Shown: in pieces, positions 23,172 through 34,183 of the stretch | How positions within the stretch are numbered: position 1 is the first letter of the stretch | Layout: the number at the start of each line of letters is the position of its first letter | Source: Podocnemis expansa | Lineage: Eukaryota; Chordata; Testudines; Podocnemididae | Direction: 5' to 3' | NCBI GenBank assembly: GCA_007922195.1 | Contig: ML681964.1 | Location: 2,541,406-2,605,405 of the forward strand | Length of the DNA stretch: 64,000 nt | Notes under the pieces: model-generated | Seen by the model: only the letters and a program-made list of their open reading frames with translations | What the model was told of the DNA's origin: nothing | Databases searched by the model: none | Made by a program: the position numbers and the translations under genes

Positions 23172-25096
23172 AGAGGACTGGATCCTCAGCTATAGATAGA
23201 GCTCAGCACAACTGATGATGGGTTTGTACAGAGATGTTCTTCATAGGAGTTTGTCTGGTGTGGGTGTCAGTTTGATCTCTGGTATAAATTAGAGCCACCT
23301 CTAGGCTTGAATGTGCTCCTTTTTTTTTTTCCTTTATGTGTTCCATTTATGCTAACAGCTTATAGGGTGTGGCATGAGAGCCACTACAGATCTTTCCGTG
23401 CTGGAGTTATTTTTCAGTGGCTTCTAGATAGTCTTTTCTCTTGCCCTCTGCAGAGTTCCCAAATAATCGGTATTCATTGCAATGAAATCTCACTACTAAA
23501 GAGTCTCAGCAGAGGGCCAGAGAAAGAATATCTAAAAGCAGAAGGAAATCCATCTGATACAATATATAGAACCATCTTGGCAGTGGTAGGATAAAGATAG
23601 TCATCCACATTGGTGGTGGAGTCATAGGAATACCACTATCATAACATAAATGACAGCATTAACGTTTTATCCATGTCCCTGCCAATTCAGCCATGCCCAG
23701 TGGCTACAGTCCCCAGCTGACTTTTCACAGTGGTAGGGAGTTGAGGCTCTCATCTTCTCACACCCTCCATGGCACAGGATGAGCAGGACCTAAAGCCAAG
23801 GACTCTTTCCTAGCTCTCCAGTAATGCCATTTTCCTGAGGGAATAGAAGCAGCAGGTGCCAAGAGCAGAAGGTATATCTGGCAGTGGGGAAACTGGACCT
23901 CAGACCTAGAACTCTTGTGCAGCTCAGCCCAAGGATGCCATTTCCTAGGGGAGCTGAGAGAGAGATAGAAGCAGCACAGCCAGAGCTGAGGGGACTGGAA
24001 CTGTGGGATAGCTCAACGAGTTTCATCCTCACTTCCTATGGTTAGGTTCAGTGCCAGGTGGAAACCGGCAGCAGCAATCATCAAGAGGGCATGGGAAATG
24101 CCTCAAAAGAAGCCTTTTAAATTGGGGCTGAGGTGGGGTGGAGGAGAAGGGTTTTAGTCCATGTATAAGCACCTAATGTTCCATCCTGGAAATCTGCTTG
24201 CAGGCCTACTGATACAATTAGCTGTTAAGTAGAGTGGAATGGAAGATAACCTGTTTCTACTTTGAGCCAACAAGCAAATCCTACCTAAGTTGTGAAATGG
24301 GAATTATTCTGCAGCAAAGACATAAATAAGGGGTATAGCTTTGTGAAATTCTAGCACTACTGGAGAGCTAAAGGGGAATACATAAACCCTGCATTTGGGC
24401 AACTGTGGAAAATCTGGAATCCCAGTTTTGCAGGATGCTTGCTGCTTCTATGAATGCTGAGCTCATAGCTGGCAGCCATCTTCATCTGCTGCCAATTACT
24501 TGAAATTTGTATTAAAAGCAAAGCATGTGCTGTTTCAAACATTTGACCTTGGAAACATTTTTAAGACCTTGGAAACATTTTTTAACAATTTTTAAGAATA
24601 CTGATTACATCTGACATGTACTCAGCTAGTTTTTTTTCCCCCTTGCCTAATACTGGAAACACCAGCTGAGCAATACAAACTCCTAACAGCCTAAGCCACC
24701 AACACAGTAGTCAGTTGTATTTTTAAATGCTATGAGAACAGTCCTGCATTCCTGGTCTTTCAGCTCCTTGAGTTGCTAATGTCTCAAAATTAGCTCCTTA
24801 AGCTTTAATGGATTTTTTCAGTATCTGTAGGAGATTAAAATGGAAGTTCAGATGGAAAATGATATGAATTAATTTATGTTTTCTGAAGTGTGAAAGTTGG
24901 TTTCAAGTGCTTTCCATGGACAGACTAAGCTTCAGTCTCTAATTTAGATTTAGGAAAGTTTTGTTGCCCATCTTCTTTTTCACATTAGTGGCCAGCTACT
25001 ACTATGAAATTTTCTCTCCTCTACAGCCCAAATATACATTCCTTCACTCTTAAGACTTTGTTATGCACTTGCAGCAATGATTTCAGTCAATGACAT
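23172..25096. other. no gene seen
   Basis: Nothing recognisable except a 20-21 bp tandem duplication at 24545-24585. The open frames at 23307-23594 and 23790-24032 lack recognisable motifs. Confidence 0.5.
24545..24585. repeat. two-copy tandem repeat, 20-21 bp unit
   Basis: GACCTTGGAAACATTTTTAA is followed directly by the same unit with one extra T. Confidence 0.85.
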
Positions 25097-25316
25097 CCAT
25101 ATAAAAATAACGGAAGTCCTGTGGCACCTTAAATACTAACAAATTTCTTTGGGCATACAGTAAGAATTCAAGGGCTCCAACATACTTTGGAGTGGGTTGC
25201 AGCCCATGAAAGCTTGTGCCCAAAGAAATTTATTAGTATTTAAGGTGCCATAGGACTTCTGTTATTTTTGCTCTATACAGACTAGCATGTCTACCCCTAT
25301 GGAACCATATAAAAAT
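25097..25316. mobile_element. hairpin PLE-derived insertion with 12-bp TSD
   Basis: The insertion is 25109-25304 (196 bp), flanked by perfect CCATATAAAAAT repeats (25097-25108 and 25305-25316). The left arm (GGAAGTCCTGTGGCACCTTA...) and the right arm (...TTTAAGGTGCCATAGGACTT) are inverted copies meeting near 25180. A unique right-hand extension contains CAGACTAGCATGTCTACCCC, a form of the terminal block also seen at 33020, 37375 and 44375. No coding sequence. Confidence 0.8.
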
Positions 25317-26555
25317 GCAGGCAGCTGTAACTCCCAATGGGAATTTTTATGCTCCATGGTCAAGCAGCCTCACTCTCAAACTGTCCAGTGACATTAATGA
25401 AGACAAATCAAAATGGCAGGTAGTTTGACATAATACTGGTGTTATTTTGGACATGTACCAGCTCAATTGGATCTCTATGTACCAAAATAGATTAGGTAGT
25501 ATGGTGCGATAGCAAGTCTCTTATGGGTCCCAACTATGGATTTGTGGAAATATCCTCAGCAGCAAAGAATTGTGGTTTTGTGAAAATATTTTTAAATTTT
25601 TGTCTAATATGAAGATAAAAAGCAGCTCCCAAAGGGGAATAAATGCAAATTAAAAAAAGAATCTGACCCTAAAACAACCAGCAAATAAAAAATTCCCAAA
25701 CCATTCTTTGTTAATCAAAAATGGTATTTTCTGACATAAATAATGCAGTGTTGGAAAACTGAACACATTGGGAAATATCACAAACATTAGGGTTTGAAGA
25801 AGATTATTTGCAAACTGAAAGCTCAGAACTGCACCCAGTTTTAGGACCTGCTGCAAAAGCCCATTGATGCTAATGAAGGTTTTTCCATGGACTTCAGTAA
25901 GCTTTGAGTCTGTCACCATTGTTGACACTTAACCCGCTACAACTGCAAGAATCCCCAAGGCCATTCCCAATCTACCTTCCCAGTCATTATACCACGTGGC
26001 ACATCTAATGTGCTTCTTAGCTAACTGGAAATTTTAAAATTTAGTCCCTGGATTAGACTCTGGTTCTGCCACATATACCCATGTTGAGTAGTGGCTTGCT
26101 ATAGGTAATTTACCCCCTGTGCAGAGTTCTGGCAGAAGATTTCAATGTTATCCTTGCTTTTCTTTAGCCCTCTGCAAAGGGGTGAATTTCTCCTTCCCCT
26201 TTCCCCAAGTCTTTGAGAATTTCTATTGTAATTAGTGCTGTGCAAGTTCTAGACCATGTGGAATTCCTATTGTGAAATTCTTCAAATAGCTTTCCAAACT
26301 GACCATGCAGCTGATCTGTGCTGGTGGACTGGTCCCAAGCAGCCAGAGGGAAGGTCTGGATCTGGCCCCAAATAGTCTTTCAGTTTTGATTCCTCATTTA
26401 ATACAATAACTTCTTCATTTTGCTTACTGACCAAAACAATTGAGAAGGTATGCCCCTTATTGAATTGCTTCCTTCTTACCATTAAAAAAAAAAAAAAAAG
26501 AAGAAGAAGAAGAAAAAAAAGAAAAAGAAAGAAAACTGCTTCCATTGCTGTCAAA
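25317..26555. other. no gene seen
   Basis: AT-rich. It contains a possible palindromic remnant at 25835-25915 and a polypurine tract at 26484-26535. Confidence 0.5.
26484..26535 (+). repeat. polypurine A/GAA tract
   Basis: Sixteen A residues, then GAA units, then mixed A-rich purines, all without a pyrimidine. It lies about 20 bp before the hAT element and gives rise to lysine/arginine-rich and phenylalanine/leucine-rich chance frames. Confidence 0.85.
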
Positions 26556-27013
26556 TCATATAACAGGGGTGGCCAAACTTATGGAACTCAAGAGCCACAC
26601 AATTTGATTATTAAACCTTTGAGAGCCACACTGAGGCATACAGCCATGTACTTTTACCTACTCCAAAATTACTAAGTTTAAAATTCATTTCACACTTTAA
26701 TTTTATTGTAAAAAGAGGACAAATATTGATCCTACTGTCAGATTCCAATAATTATTTAAGGTTACCATGAAAATTAGGCCAATACAGTAAAAACTTAGCT
26801 GCTGCTCTGTGCAGAAGACTGCAGGCTAGTGGTGAGTTTTTTAAAATCCTGACCATGCCGCACTTCTCCCCACCATCTCGACCCCCTCCTGAACTCCTAG
26901 GCTGGGGCTGCTTTCCTAAATTGATTTGCTGACTTTCTTCCGGAAGCCACAGTTTTTCATTCAAGAGCCATGTGTGGCTCCCGAGCCTCAGTTTGGCCAT
27001 GCCTGTCATATAA
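26556..27013 (+). mobile_element. non-autonomous hAT element, 442 bp, perfect TSD
   Basis: The element is 26564-27005. Ends are CAGGGGTGGCCAAACTTA and CAGTTTGGCCATGCCTG. Both flanks are TCATATAA (26556-26563, 27006-27013). Subterminal motifs AAGAGCCACAC and AAGAGCCATGTGTGGCTCCC are typical of this hAT group. No transposase is present. Confidence 0.9.
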
Positions 27014-27172
27014 GAACTGCTGAGATTTTCAAAGTTACCCAAGGGATTTGGATGCTTTAGTCCATTAAAATGAATGGGAATTGTGTGCCCAAATCCTGCA
27101 GGCCTCTGAACATCTCAGTTTAGATGTACAGTGGAACCCTCCTATAACAAACCTGTTTTTTCTCATAGACCT

Positions 27173-27237
27173 TTTATGATAAGCAAAACAAACAAGAGTC
27201 CTGTGGCACTTAAAGACTAAGACATTTATGATAAGCA
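27173..27237 (-). mobile_element. 39-bp PLE tail insertion with 13-bp TSD
   Basis: Perfect 13-bp repeats TTTATGATAAGCA (27173-27185, 27225-27237) enclose 39 bp that contain only the antisense PLE tail (AACAAGAGTCCTGTGGCACT, TAAAGACTAA). It is the shortest insertion of the family here and shows that the tail end alone can mark an insertion. Confidence 0.8.
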
Positions 27238-27847
27238 GACATTCACTTGCTTGTAACTTGTGCATTGTGATACCCGGAAAGCTTGGGACAGTTAGTATTC
27301 ATTTCTACAGAAACAAAGTTTCATTGTATACATCTATAATAAAGGCAGGTTTCACTACACAATTATTTATGACTCTTGCCTCCACATCTGAGATAAATCC
27401 AGTCTTCAGCTGAGTCTGTGTTTTATCTATGTGTTGAATAAAGTATCAACTGTACTGCATGTGTTTGATTTGGTGGATAGTTGGTCAGTTATTCAGTCTG
27501 ATATTAATCACTTATCAAAGATCTCATTCAGAGAACTGAGCACAAAATGGAGTTTTTAATTACATAAAAAAAAAATCACATCTGAATTGCTTTGACATGA
27601 CATTCATCCATTTGGCAGACAATGGTCTTTTATTCCCAAGATGTAAAAAACTCACGATATAAAGGATCTCATTATATCCTGCCAACCGGTAACCAAAACT
27701 GCACACAGTTTCTTTTGAAAAAAAGATGTATAATTTTACTACTACTGTTTGAATAATACATATAATAGAGGAGAACATCCTATTTTCACTGGAAGCTGGT
27801 CAATTAGTTATTTTGACAATTATATGTTTTGTATTAATTCTTTTAAA
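27238..27847. other. no gene seen
   Basis: AT-rich sequence with no repeat or domain recognised. Confidence 0.45.
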
Positions 27848-28174
27848 CTACTTGAAGGGGTGCTCCAAGGAAGATGGAGCTCAACTATTCTCGGTAGTAA
27901 AGGAGGACAGGACGAGGAGCAATGGTCTCAAGTTGCGGTTAGGGAGGTTGAGGCTGGATATTAGAAAAAACTTTTTTACTAGGCAAGTGGTGAAACATTG
28001 GAATGAGTTGCCAAGGGAGGTGGTGGAGTCACCATCTTTGGAGGTGTTTGAGGCCCGGCTGGATAAAACCATGACTGGGATGGTTTAGTGGGAGTGGTCC
28101 TGCCTCTGGCAGGGGGTTGGACTAGATGACCTATGAGGTCCCTTCCAACCCTAGGATTCTATGATTCTATGATT
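27848..28174 (+). mobile_element. CR1 LINE, 3' end with ORF2 C-terminus, sense
   Basis: One plus-strand frame (about 27846-28088) reads [18 protein letters not shown], then [20 protein letters not shown] and FEARLDKTM, the C-terminal tail of CR1 ORF2 as found in sauropsids. After its stop come GGACTAGATGACCTATGAGG, TCCCTTCCAACCCTAGGATT and the ATTCTATG tail ending at 28174. The copy is 5'-truncated and lacks the endonuclease and reverse transcriptase, so it is immobile. Confidence 0.92.
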
Positions 28175-28933
28175 GCAGCAAAGGACACCCATATCAGATG
28201 AAATCCACCCGCGTTAGCACAGGGGGTGTAATTCATTGTAGGGGAATTCAACCTTAAGGAAGGCTGGCAGGCAGGGTTGCTGTCTTTTCCACCTCTAAAC
28301 AGAAGCTGATGAAAAACAGTGAAACAACTTTAACTTCTAACTCTGCCCTTGGATGTATTCCATTGGCTCCCACAGAAGACAATGGTAACTGGATGTGTGT
28401 GACCAAGGAGAAGCTTCGAGGAAGTAAGGACAAATATCTTGAATTCATCTCTGTTCTTCAAGATAGTCAGTGGCCTGGGCCCAGGATATCTAAACAGTTG
28501 CTTAAAGCACTGAGATGAGGACTGTGGTCCATAGATCTGCTCTTTGACTCAAAGGAACTGTTCATCACAAGGATAATGCATTTTCTTGAGCTATGAAATA
28601 AATCTCATAGGAACCACTAACTGTTATATAACTCCTACCTTCCACAACAAGTGTCAAGCACACATAAAAGCATACCCCTTCAGATCAAAGGCAAAATTAT
28701 TTTAGCACATTAACAGCGATCTACTGTTTGACCATTATATAGAATTGTTAAGTATAATCTAATAAATCTGACATTACTTCACAGATATGTGGAATATATA
28801 TAAATAACTTATCATTTAAAAATTAAATCCACGAAATTCCTGTGAACTGTATTAAATGTGTTGCATTGTCTGATAATCATAGACTGCTATTTCAGTGGTG
28901 TCAATTTACTGATCTCTCGTAGGATGTGCTACT
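28175..28933. other. no gene seen
   Basis: No repeat recognised. Short open frames on both strands at 28254-28518 are mutually antisense and carry no motif. Confidence 0.45.
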
Positions 28934-29118
28934 GGCTATGTCTACACTAGCAAATTAGTCCAGATTAAGAAGGCTTAATCCAAACTAATTTGATCCCTGT
29001 CCACACTAGGCTTTGCCTAGTTCAAACTAAAAAGTTTTGTAATTTAAACAGTTAGTTTGAACTAACCACTTTGTTTGAACTTAGTTTGAATTTCAATTTG
29101 AACTAGCACAATGTAGCC
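28934..29118. mobile_element. MITE with GGCTATGTCTACACTAG terminus
   Basis: The start GGCTATGTCTACACTAGCAA, ATTAGTCCAGATTAAG and TTTGATCCCTGTCCACACTA matches the complement of the right end of the 42790 element, so this copy is in the opposite orientation. The other end is degenerate (CTAGCACAATGTAGCC). Confidence 0.65.
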
Positions 29119-30246
29119 ATGGTAATTCAAACTAAATAAGCAGATATAATTTGCCTGCACTACTCAAGAAGAGAAATGCATTTGTCATGTATACATATTT
29201 TTAATGAATTATGCTGCTAGGCAGTTTAAGTTGGATGATATGAGCTTCTGTCATACTCATGTAGCACTGTTTACTGAATTAGTATGCTGTGTTCTCATTT
29301 AAACATCTTACAAATTGAGAAGACATAAAAATAATTTCTGCCACTCTATTTTCATCTGTTATACAGTTTCCTCAACTCCCTTATGCAGTCTTATAAGTGG
29401 ATATGTCAATGAATAACTGTTCCACTTCTCTCTATCCTCTTTTCCAGTAGGTCCTGGCTACACATCAGTTCCTGTCCCAGCATTCCAATATTTACACAGA
29501 AGCAGTGAATATTTTAGGATCTAGGGTGCTCTGGTATATTAACAAACATCATTTAGGTAGAATACTAACAAATCAGGAGTTTTTAAGTTGATTAGAAGCC
29601 CAGGCTCACTCTGTGGGCCACATCCTCCATAGGCTTACATCACCTTAACTTTGTTGAAGTCAGGGGAGCGCTGTCAATTTACTCAACTGAGAATCTGAAT
29701 TTTGGCGTTGGACAAGTCACAGAGCTTCTTGCCACCTCAACCATCTTGTCTGGAAAAATGAATAAACCCAAGGCTCACACTAAGAAAACCAGATCTTGCA
29801 TGTTAGCTGAGCCTTTTTTTTTTTTTTTTTGTTAAAGGTTCATTGGCATATTGGCTGCATTTTACAACTATGTGAGGAATAACCATTAAGCAGATTGACT
29901 AAGGCTAGTCACTGAAATAAGATACTCAGACCATATGGTAGAACCATTAGCACAGTGAAGATGGCTATTAGAATACTGTGGACTTAATGTTTATTGGCAC
30001 AAATGACTGGGTTGGAAAGAGGCCAAAGAGATTCAGACCAGAGAGGGATCAGGAACACCTCCAAGTTTTTTACCTTGCTGATGGTTGCCCTGTGCTACCT
30101 GGAATTAATGCTTGCTAGTGCAGTATTGCCAAGAGTAACACTGATGGATAACACTGTGATGAGACCCTTCAGAATACCAAAACAAAGCAAACACAACAGT
30201 TTCACCCCAACTGTCTTTTAAAAGTTGCTGGGCCAGATTTGTTACT
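29119..30246. other. no gene seen
   Basis: AT-rich with a poly-T run near 29815. No recognised repeat. Confidence 0.45.
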
Positions 30247-30407
30247 GGGTCTGGCTATACAGCGCCAAGTCTCAGAGCCCATGTTAGCCGACTCAAGCTT
30301 ATGGAGCTCCAGCTGCAAAGCTAACAATAGCAGTTTCCAAGTCCCACAAGCCTGAGTCAGCTGATCTGGGCCAGTCATGACCATCTTTTATTGCAGTGTA
30401 GACATAC
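30247..30407. mobile_element. decayed MITE with GTCTACAC-type ends
   Basis: GGTCTGGCTATACAGC on the left and TGCAGTGTAGACATAC on the right are inverted. The block CCTGAGTCAGCTGATCTGGG near 30350 matches GCCTGAGTCAGCTGGCATGG in the 39271 element. A 60-codon minus frame is chance. Confidence 0.5.
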
Positions 30408-32826
30408 TGACTGACATATGACATCTGATCACATCAGTCATCAAAATTCTCATAACAAATTTGAAATTACCTTGGGCTATCACCACACTATGTTGGCTCA
30501 AGGTGCTCTGTAAAATATGCATGACAGTTTACCTGTTTTGGCAATAACTACCAGCTGCTTATGCCATACACTCTTAAAATTCACAGACTATTGGGAGGTA
30601 TCTGCTACATTTGGGGAACACTATTGCTATCTGATATGCCTGGCATATTAGGCAGCAGTTCTGGGGTTAATAAACAGACTCCACTCCCAAGCAAGTGATT
30701 GAAAGCAAAGGGAAAAAACACGAGTCTTTCAGATTGATTTAAATGGATTTGGCAACTGCAAATAGGGGGTTTAAAAGAAAAGTTGCAATAGCAACTAACA
30801 CTCAGCATAGCACAGGAAGTAGAATGGTGAGACTGATTGTACAGCTTCAAATGATCATCAGGCACTCAGAAGAGAAAGACCATACTGTGAACCAAGAAAC
30901 TTGACAGTTTTAGGAGGTGACTGCATTGAAACTAACAGAGAATGTGAATGGCAACTAGAACAGAGTCAAAACATTCCATCCCAGACAATACAGCATGTTC
31001 ACTCCAGTGACAAATATTAATTACTTATATACTGTAGGAAGACTATTAAAATTATAGAGAGGTCTTGAATGACACAATTCTGTACAAAGACTGCCAATCT
31101 TATCCTCTTAACAAGATGAAGCCAACATGTGAAGAAGAGTCTCTTCCTTACAAAGAAGCTATGTTAGTAAATGCAAGGAATATTCCTAGCACAGGAGCAA
31201 AGAGCTCTGCGATTCAAATGTTAGACTGGCATTAAAACAGGATTTGGTTATAAGCTTGTAACCACTGAAGAACACCAAATTAGAGTACTGCCAAAATTCA
31301 GAACAAAGACCATGCAGCAATATTCATAGCTATAAAGAAGCCATAGAATTTTTAGCTTTCCATCGTTTGTGCTTTGAACATGAAATTTTTGGCATTCTTC
31401 CCTGACATTTTTGTGGTATCAGAAAGTAAAGCTTGCAGTTGAAGTCTGCCTCCCCTCAACCACAAATCCTCCAAACCCCACAATCTACCCCAAAACCATG
31501 AAAGCTAGACAATATAGGAATCATAGATGTGGGCCCAAAGATCAATAAAAAATGAAAAATAAAATAAATAAAACCTGATATGGGCAGTTATTCTTCCCAG
31601 AATGGTGTTCTGCCATGTGAATGACTGATTTTCTCCATTATGTGGGCCTCTAATTCCCTGTTGAGCAAGCTGACTGTCCCATGATACACTTTCATTTGGA
31701 AGTACTTTGTGATGGAGTTACAATGCAATCCATCACACCTCCCATCAGCCACTGGTGTTGCCAGCAGCCTCCATAAACTTATTTTAAAGAAAAATTCCAG
31801 GGTAATATAATATTTTGTCAAGTTATATTGTTTATTTTAGAATCCCTAGAATGTTTCCTGAGAGCCCTAGATTTGTTTTTCAGAGCTTGAAAAAGCTAAC
31901 TAGAAATTTCATGACTATGCAAATTTGCACTTTGAAAATTTTCGATGGTGTCAATATACCTTTGGCTTGTGGAGAAGAGGCATGGAAAGATAAAGTCACC
32001 CATATACACATTTATATATAAAATTATGAACAGACATGCACCAGGCAAACAGGTCAGTTGAGGATATATGCTCACTAGTGCTACCCTCCAGAATCAACCT
32101 GGAGAGCTGTATCAGTATTTCTCCACCCCTATAGTCAAGCCAGGAATGACATACTAGAAACCACATGGACAAGAGCTTCCACATCTTTCAGTGAAGTAGG
32201 AGCAGGCAATGGTCCAGCTGAGAGCAGTTTCTCATTGCTTTTTGTTGTTTTCACTCAACATAAAAAGGCACAGGTGGATGGTGAGCAGGGTCTGGATCTC
32301 CAGGAACTTATAGGAGAAAGACTTTTCTATCCCACTGTGTAGCCAGATATCCTGCAGATGTCAATACAGATACAAAAGTGTCTGCAGAGGAGAGGGTGGG
32401 GGAGAGAGAGGGAAGGGTAGAGGAAGCAATGAGCAATCATTGCAGTCATTTCTTTTCTGCTGTGACAGTTGTTGTGTCCCCCTTTGGCCCTATTCCTGGT
32501 CCCGGTACTGCAGTGCCCCTGTTCTCCATCTTCTCCTAGTAGCCACAGGATTGCCTTTGAGGGAAGCCAGTTGAGAAAGTACATTACATAAAACCCAGAA
32601 TTTTTAGTAGCTTGAGTGACAGAAGTAAGTTTGGGGATGAGGGCATAAATGATTACTATTATATTATAATGGTGGGGCAGCAGATAAGCCACCATGCTAC
32701 TATTATAGATCAAAGTATTACTTATTAACATGAAAGGGTTACAAGATGGCCAGTACATCTAAACTTTGACCTGCCTTAATGATTTCCCCTCACATACTTG
32801 GTCATTGCTGGATGTTGAACAGCAAC
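30408..32826. other. no gene seen
   Basis: About 2.4 kb of AT-rich sequence. The 143-codon minus frame at 32327-32758 has no recognised domain, and nothing nearby supports an exon. Confidence 0.45.
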
Positions 32827-33062
32827 CTAGTCTAGACTAGAGCATGAGAGTCCTGTGGCACCTTATAGACTAATAGATTTCTTTGAGCATAAGCTTTCAT
32901 GGGCTACAACCCACTTCATCCGACGACGAAGTGGCCTGCAGCCCATGAAAGCTTATGCTCGAAGAAATCTGTTAGTCTATGAGGTGCCACAGGACTCTCG
33001 CTGCCTTTGCCATACACAGATTAACACGGCTACCCCTCTGGAAAATTCAACTAGTCTAGACT
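32827..33062. mobile_element. hairpin PLE-derived insertion with 12-bp TSD (cleanest copy)
   Basis: The insertion is 32839-33050 (212 bp), flanked by identical CTAGTCTAGACT repeats (32827-32838, 33051-33062), which are themselves nearly palindromic. Left arm: GAGAGTCCTGTGGCACCTTA...GAGCATAAGCTTTCATGGGC. Right arm: GCCCATGAAAGCTTATGCTC...GAGGTGCCACAGGACTCTCG. They meet at ACTTCATCCGACGACGAAGT. The right-hand extension contains ACACAGATTAACACGGCTAC. A 69-codon frame runs through it by chance. Confidence 0.82.
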
Positions 33063-34082
33063 GAAGGTTTGATCTGTTATAACAAATCTTTATGATGCTC
33101 TTATATTTAGTGAGGAGGAAGAGGATGTGTAGGCTCCATTTAAGAACAGGGAGAAGAAAAAGTGGCCAAATATGGGAGTAATATTTTAAAGGTATTTTCC
33201 ATACAGCATAATATGGGCTCAGTTGTTGACTGCCCTATGTGAGCTCACAAGGAGGTCATGAAAGTGCATGGAGCCTTCCTCTTCTCTTGTGCCCATGTGC
33301 AAAGACTCTTACTAATGCTCAGACTGGCCCTAGCTATCTGAAAGGAAAGGATGAATTGAGAGTGGGACTGATTATAGTCTTCCAACCCTGCCGTACCTGC
33401 AAACGTATCTGGTGTGCTAAGGGCAAAGCAGCAGTAGTGTCAGTGTAGCATGGACTCCCCATGAGAAATTTCTGTTTGAGTCAGCCAGAATTCCCCCCCG
33501 GGGGTTCTCAGTGCAGTGCAACCCCTCCACTGTGGCTAGAAGTCACAACCTGGCCCCATCGGTTGCTATTTCTGGTATAGGAGCATGTTACTGTGTGTGA
33601 CAACAGCATGCAAATGGAAACTGCTTGTGGTAACTGCTGACACTTACACCTACCCAGCCTAAAACCTGAATCATTAATACTCAAAAAATAAAGGGCCAAA
33701 TTCAGCCCTCATTTAACTCCATTAACATCAGGGGAAGTGTATTCACTTACACAAAGTATGAATCTGGCCCATAATCCTGAAATGGATTTATGAAGTAACA
33801 AAGCAGCCCAATAAAAACCGTTTAGGTCACCAATTTTTTCAAGCTTATTGTAAACCTAGGCTGTTTTCCTAACCTAATTTCTCCTAGAAGATTTAATGAG
33901 CACCAATTCAATTTATAGGCTATGATATTTCCCCAATAGCCCTGAATCCCATAAAACCAGATTCAAGAGCTTTCTTATTCCAGGAGGTAACATGTAAGTT
34001 TATCTCCAATTAATACTTATTCCAGGACTGTTAGCCCTGTCATATTTTAGTCACTAGTACATGAAACCACTTGACACTTAGT
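33063..34082. other. no gene seen
   Basis: It contains an old repeat at 33690-33776 and a short CCCCCCCGGGGG palindrome near 33494. No exon-like signal is recognised. Confidence 0.45.
33690..33776. repeat. old palindromic repeat ('gggccaaattcagccctca' type)
   Basis: GGGCCAAATTCAGCCCTCAT, TTAACTCCATTAACATCAGG and ATGAATCTGGCCC form the inverted ends of an abundant old sauropsid repeat type. Confidence 0.5.
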
Positions 34083-34183
34083 AAAGGTCCAGTACTACAA
34101 ACTTGTACTTACATCAGGGTTTGGACCCATAATCAATGGGAGGGTCCATCTCAATGTAGATTTGTAGTATTGGGCTCTATCCA
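34083..34183. repeat. old palindromic repeat, about 100 bp
   Basis: GGTCCAGTACTACAAACTTG near the left end pairs with GTAGATTTGTAGTATTGGGC at the right. The centre contains CCCATAATCAATGGGAGGG. Confidence 0.55.

Noticed and set aside
26282..26675. Leucine/phenylalanine-rich 'transmembrane' frame and lysine/arginine-rich frame on the opposite strand
   Set aside because: Both are translations of the polypurine tract 26484-26535.
33001..33050. Possible tRNA-like segment at the right end of hairpin elements (ATTAACACGGCTACCCC)
   Set aside because: I could not find A and B box promoters or a cloverleaf. It behaves as a PLE terminal block.
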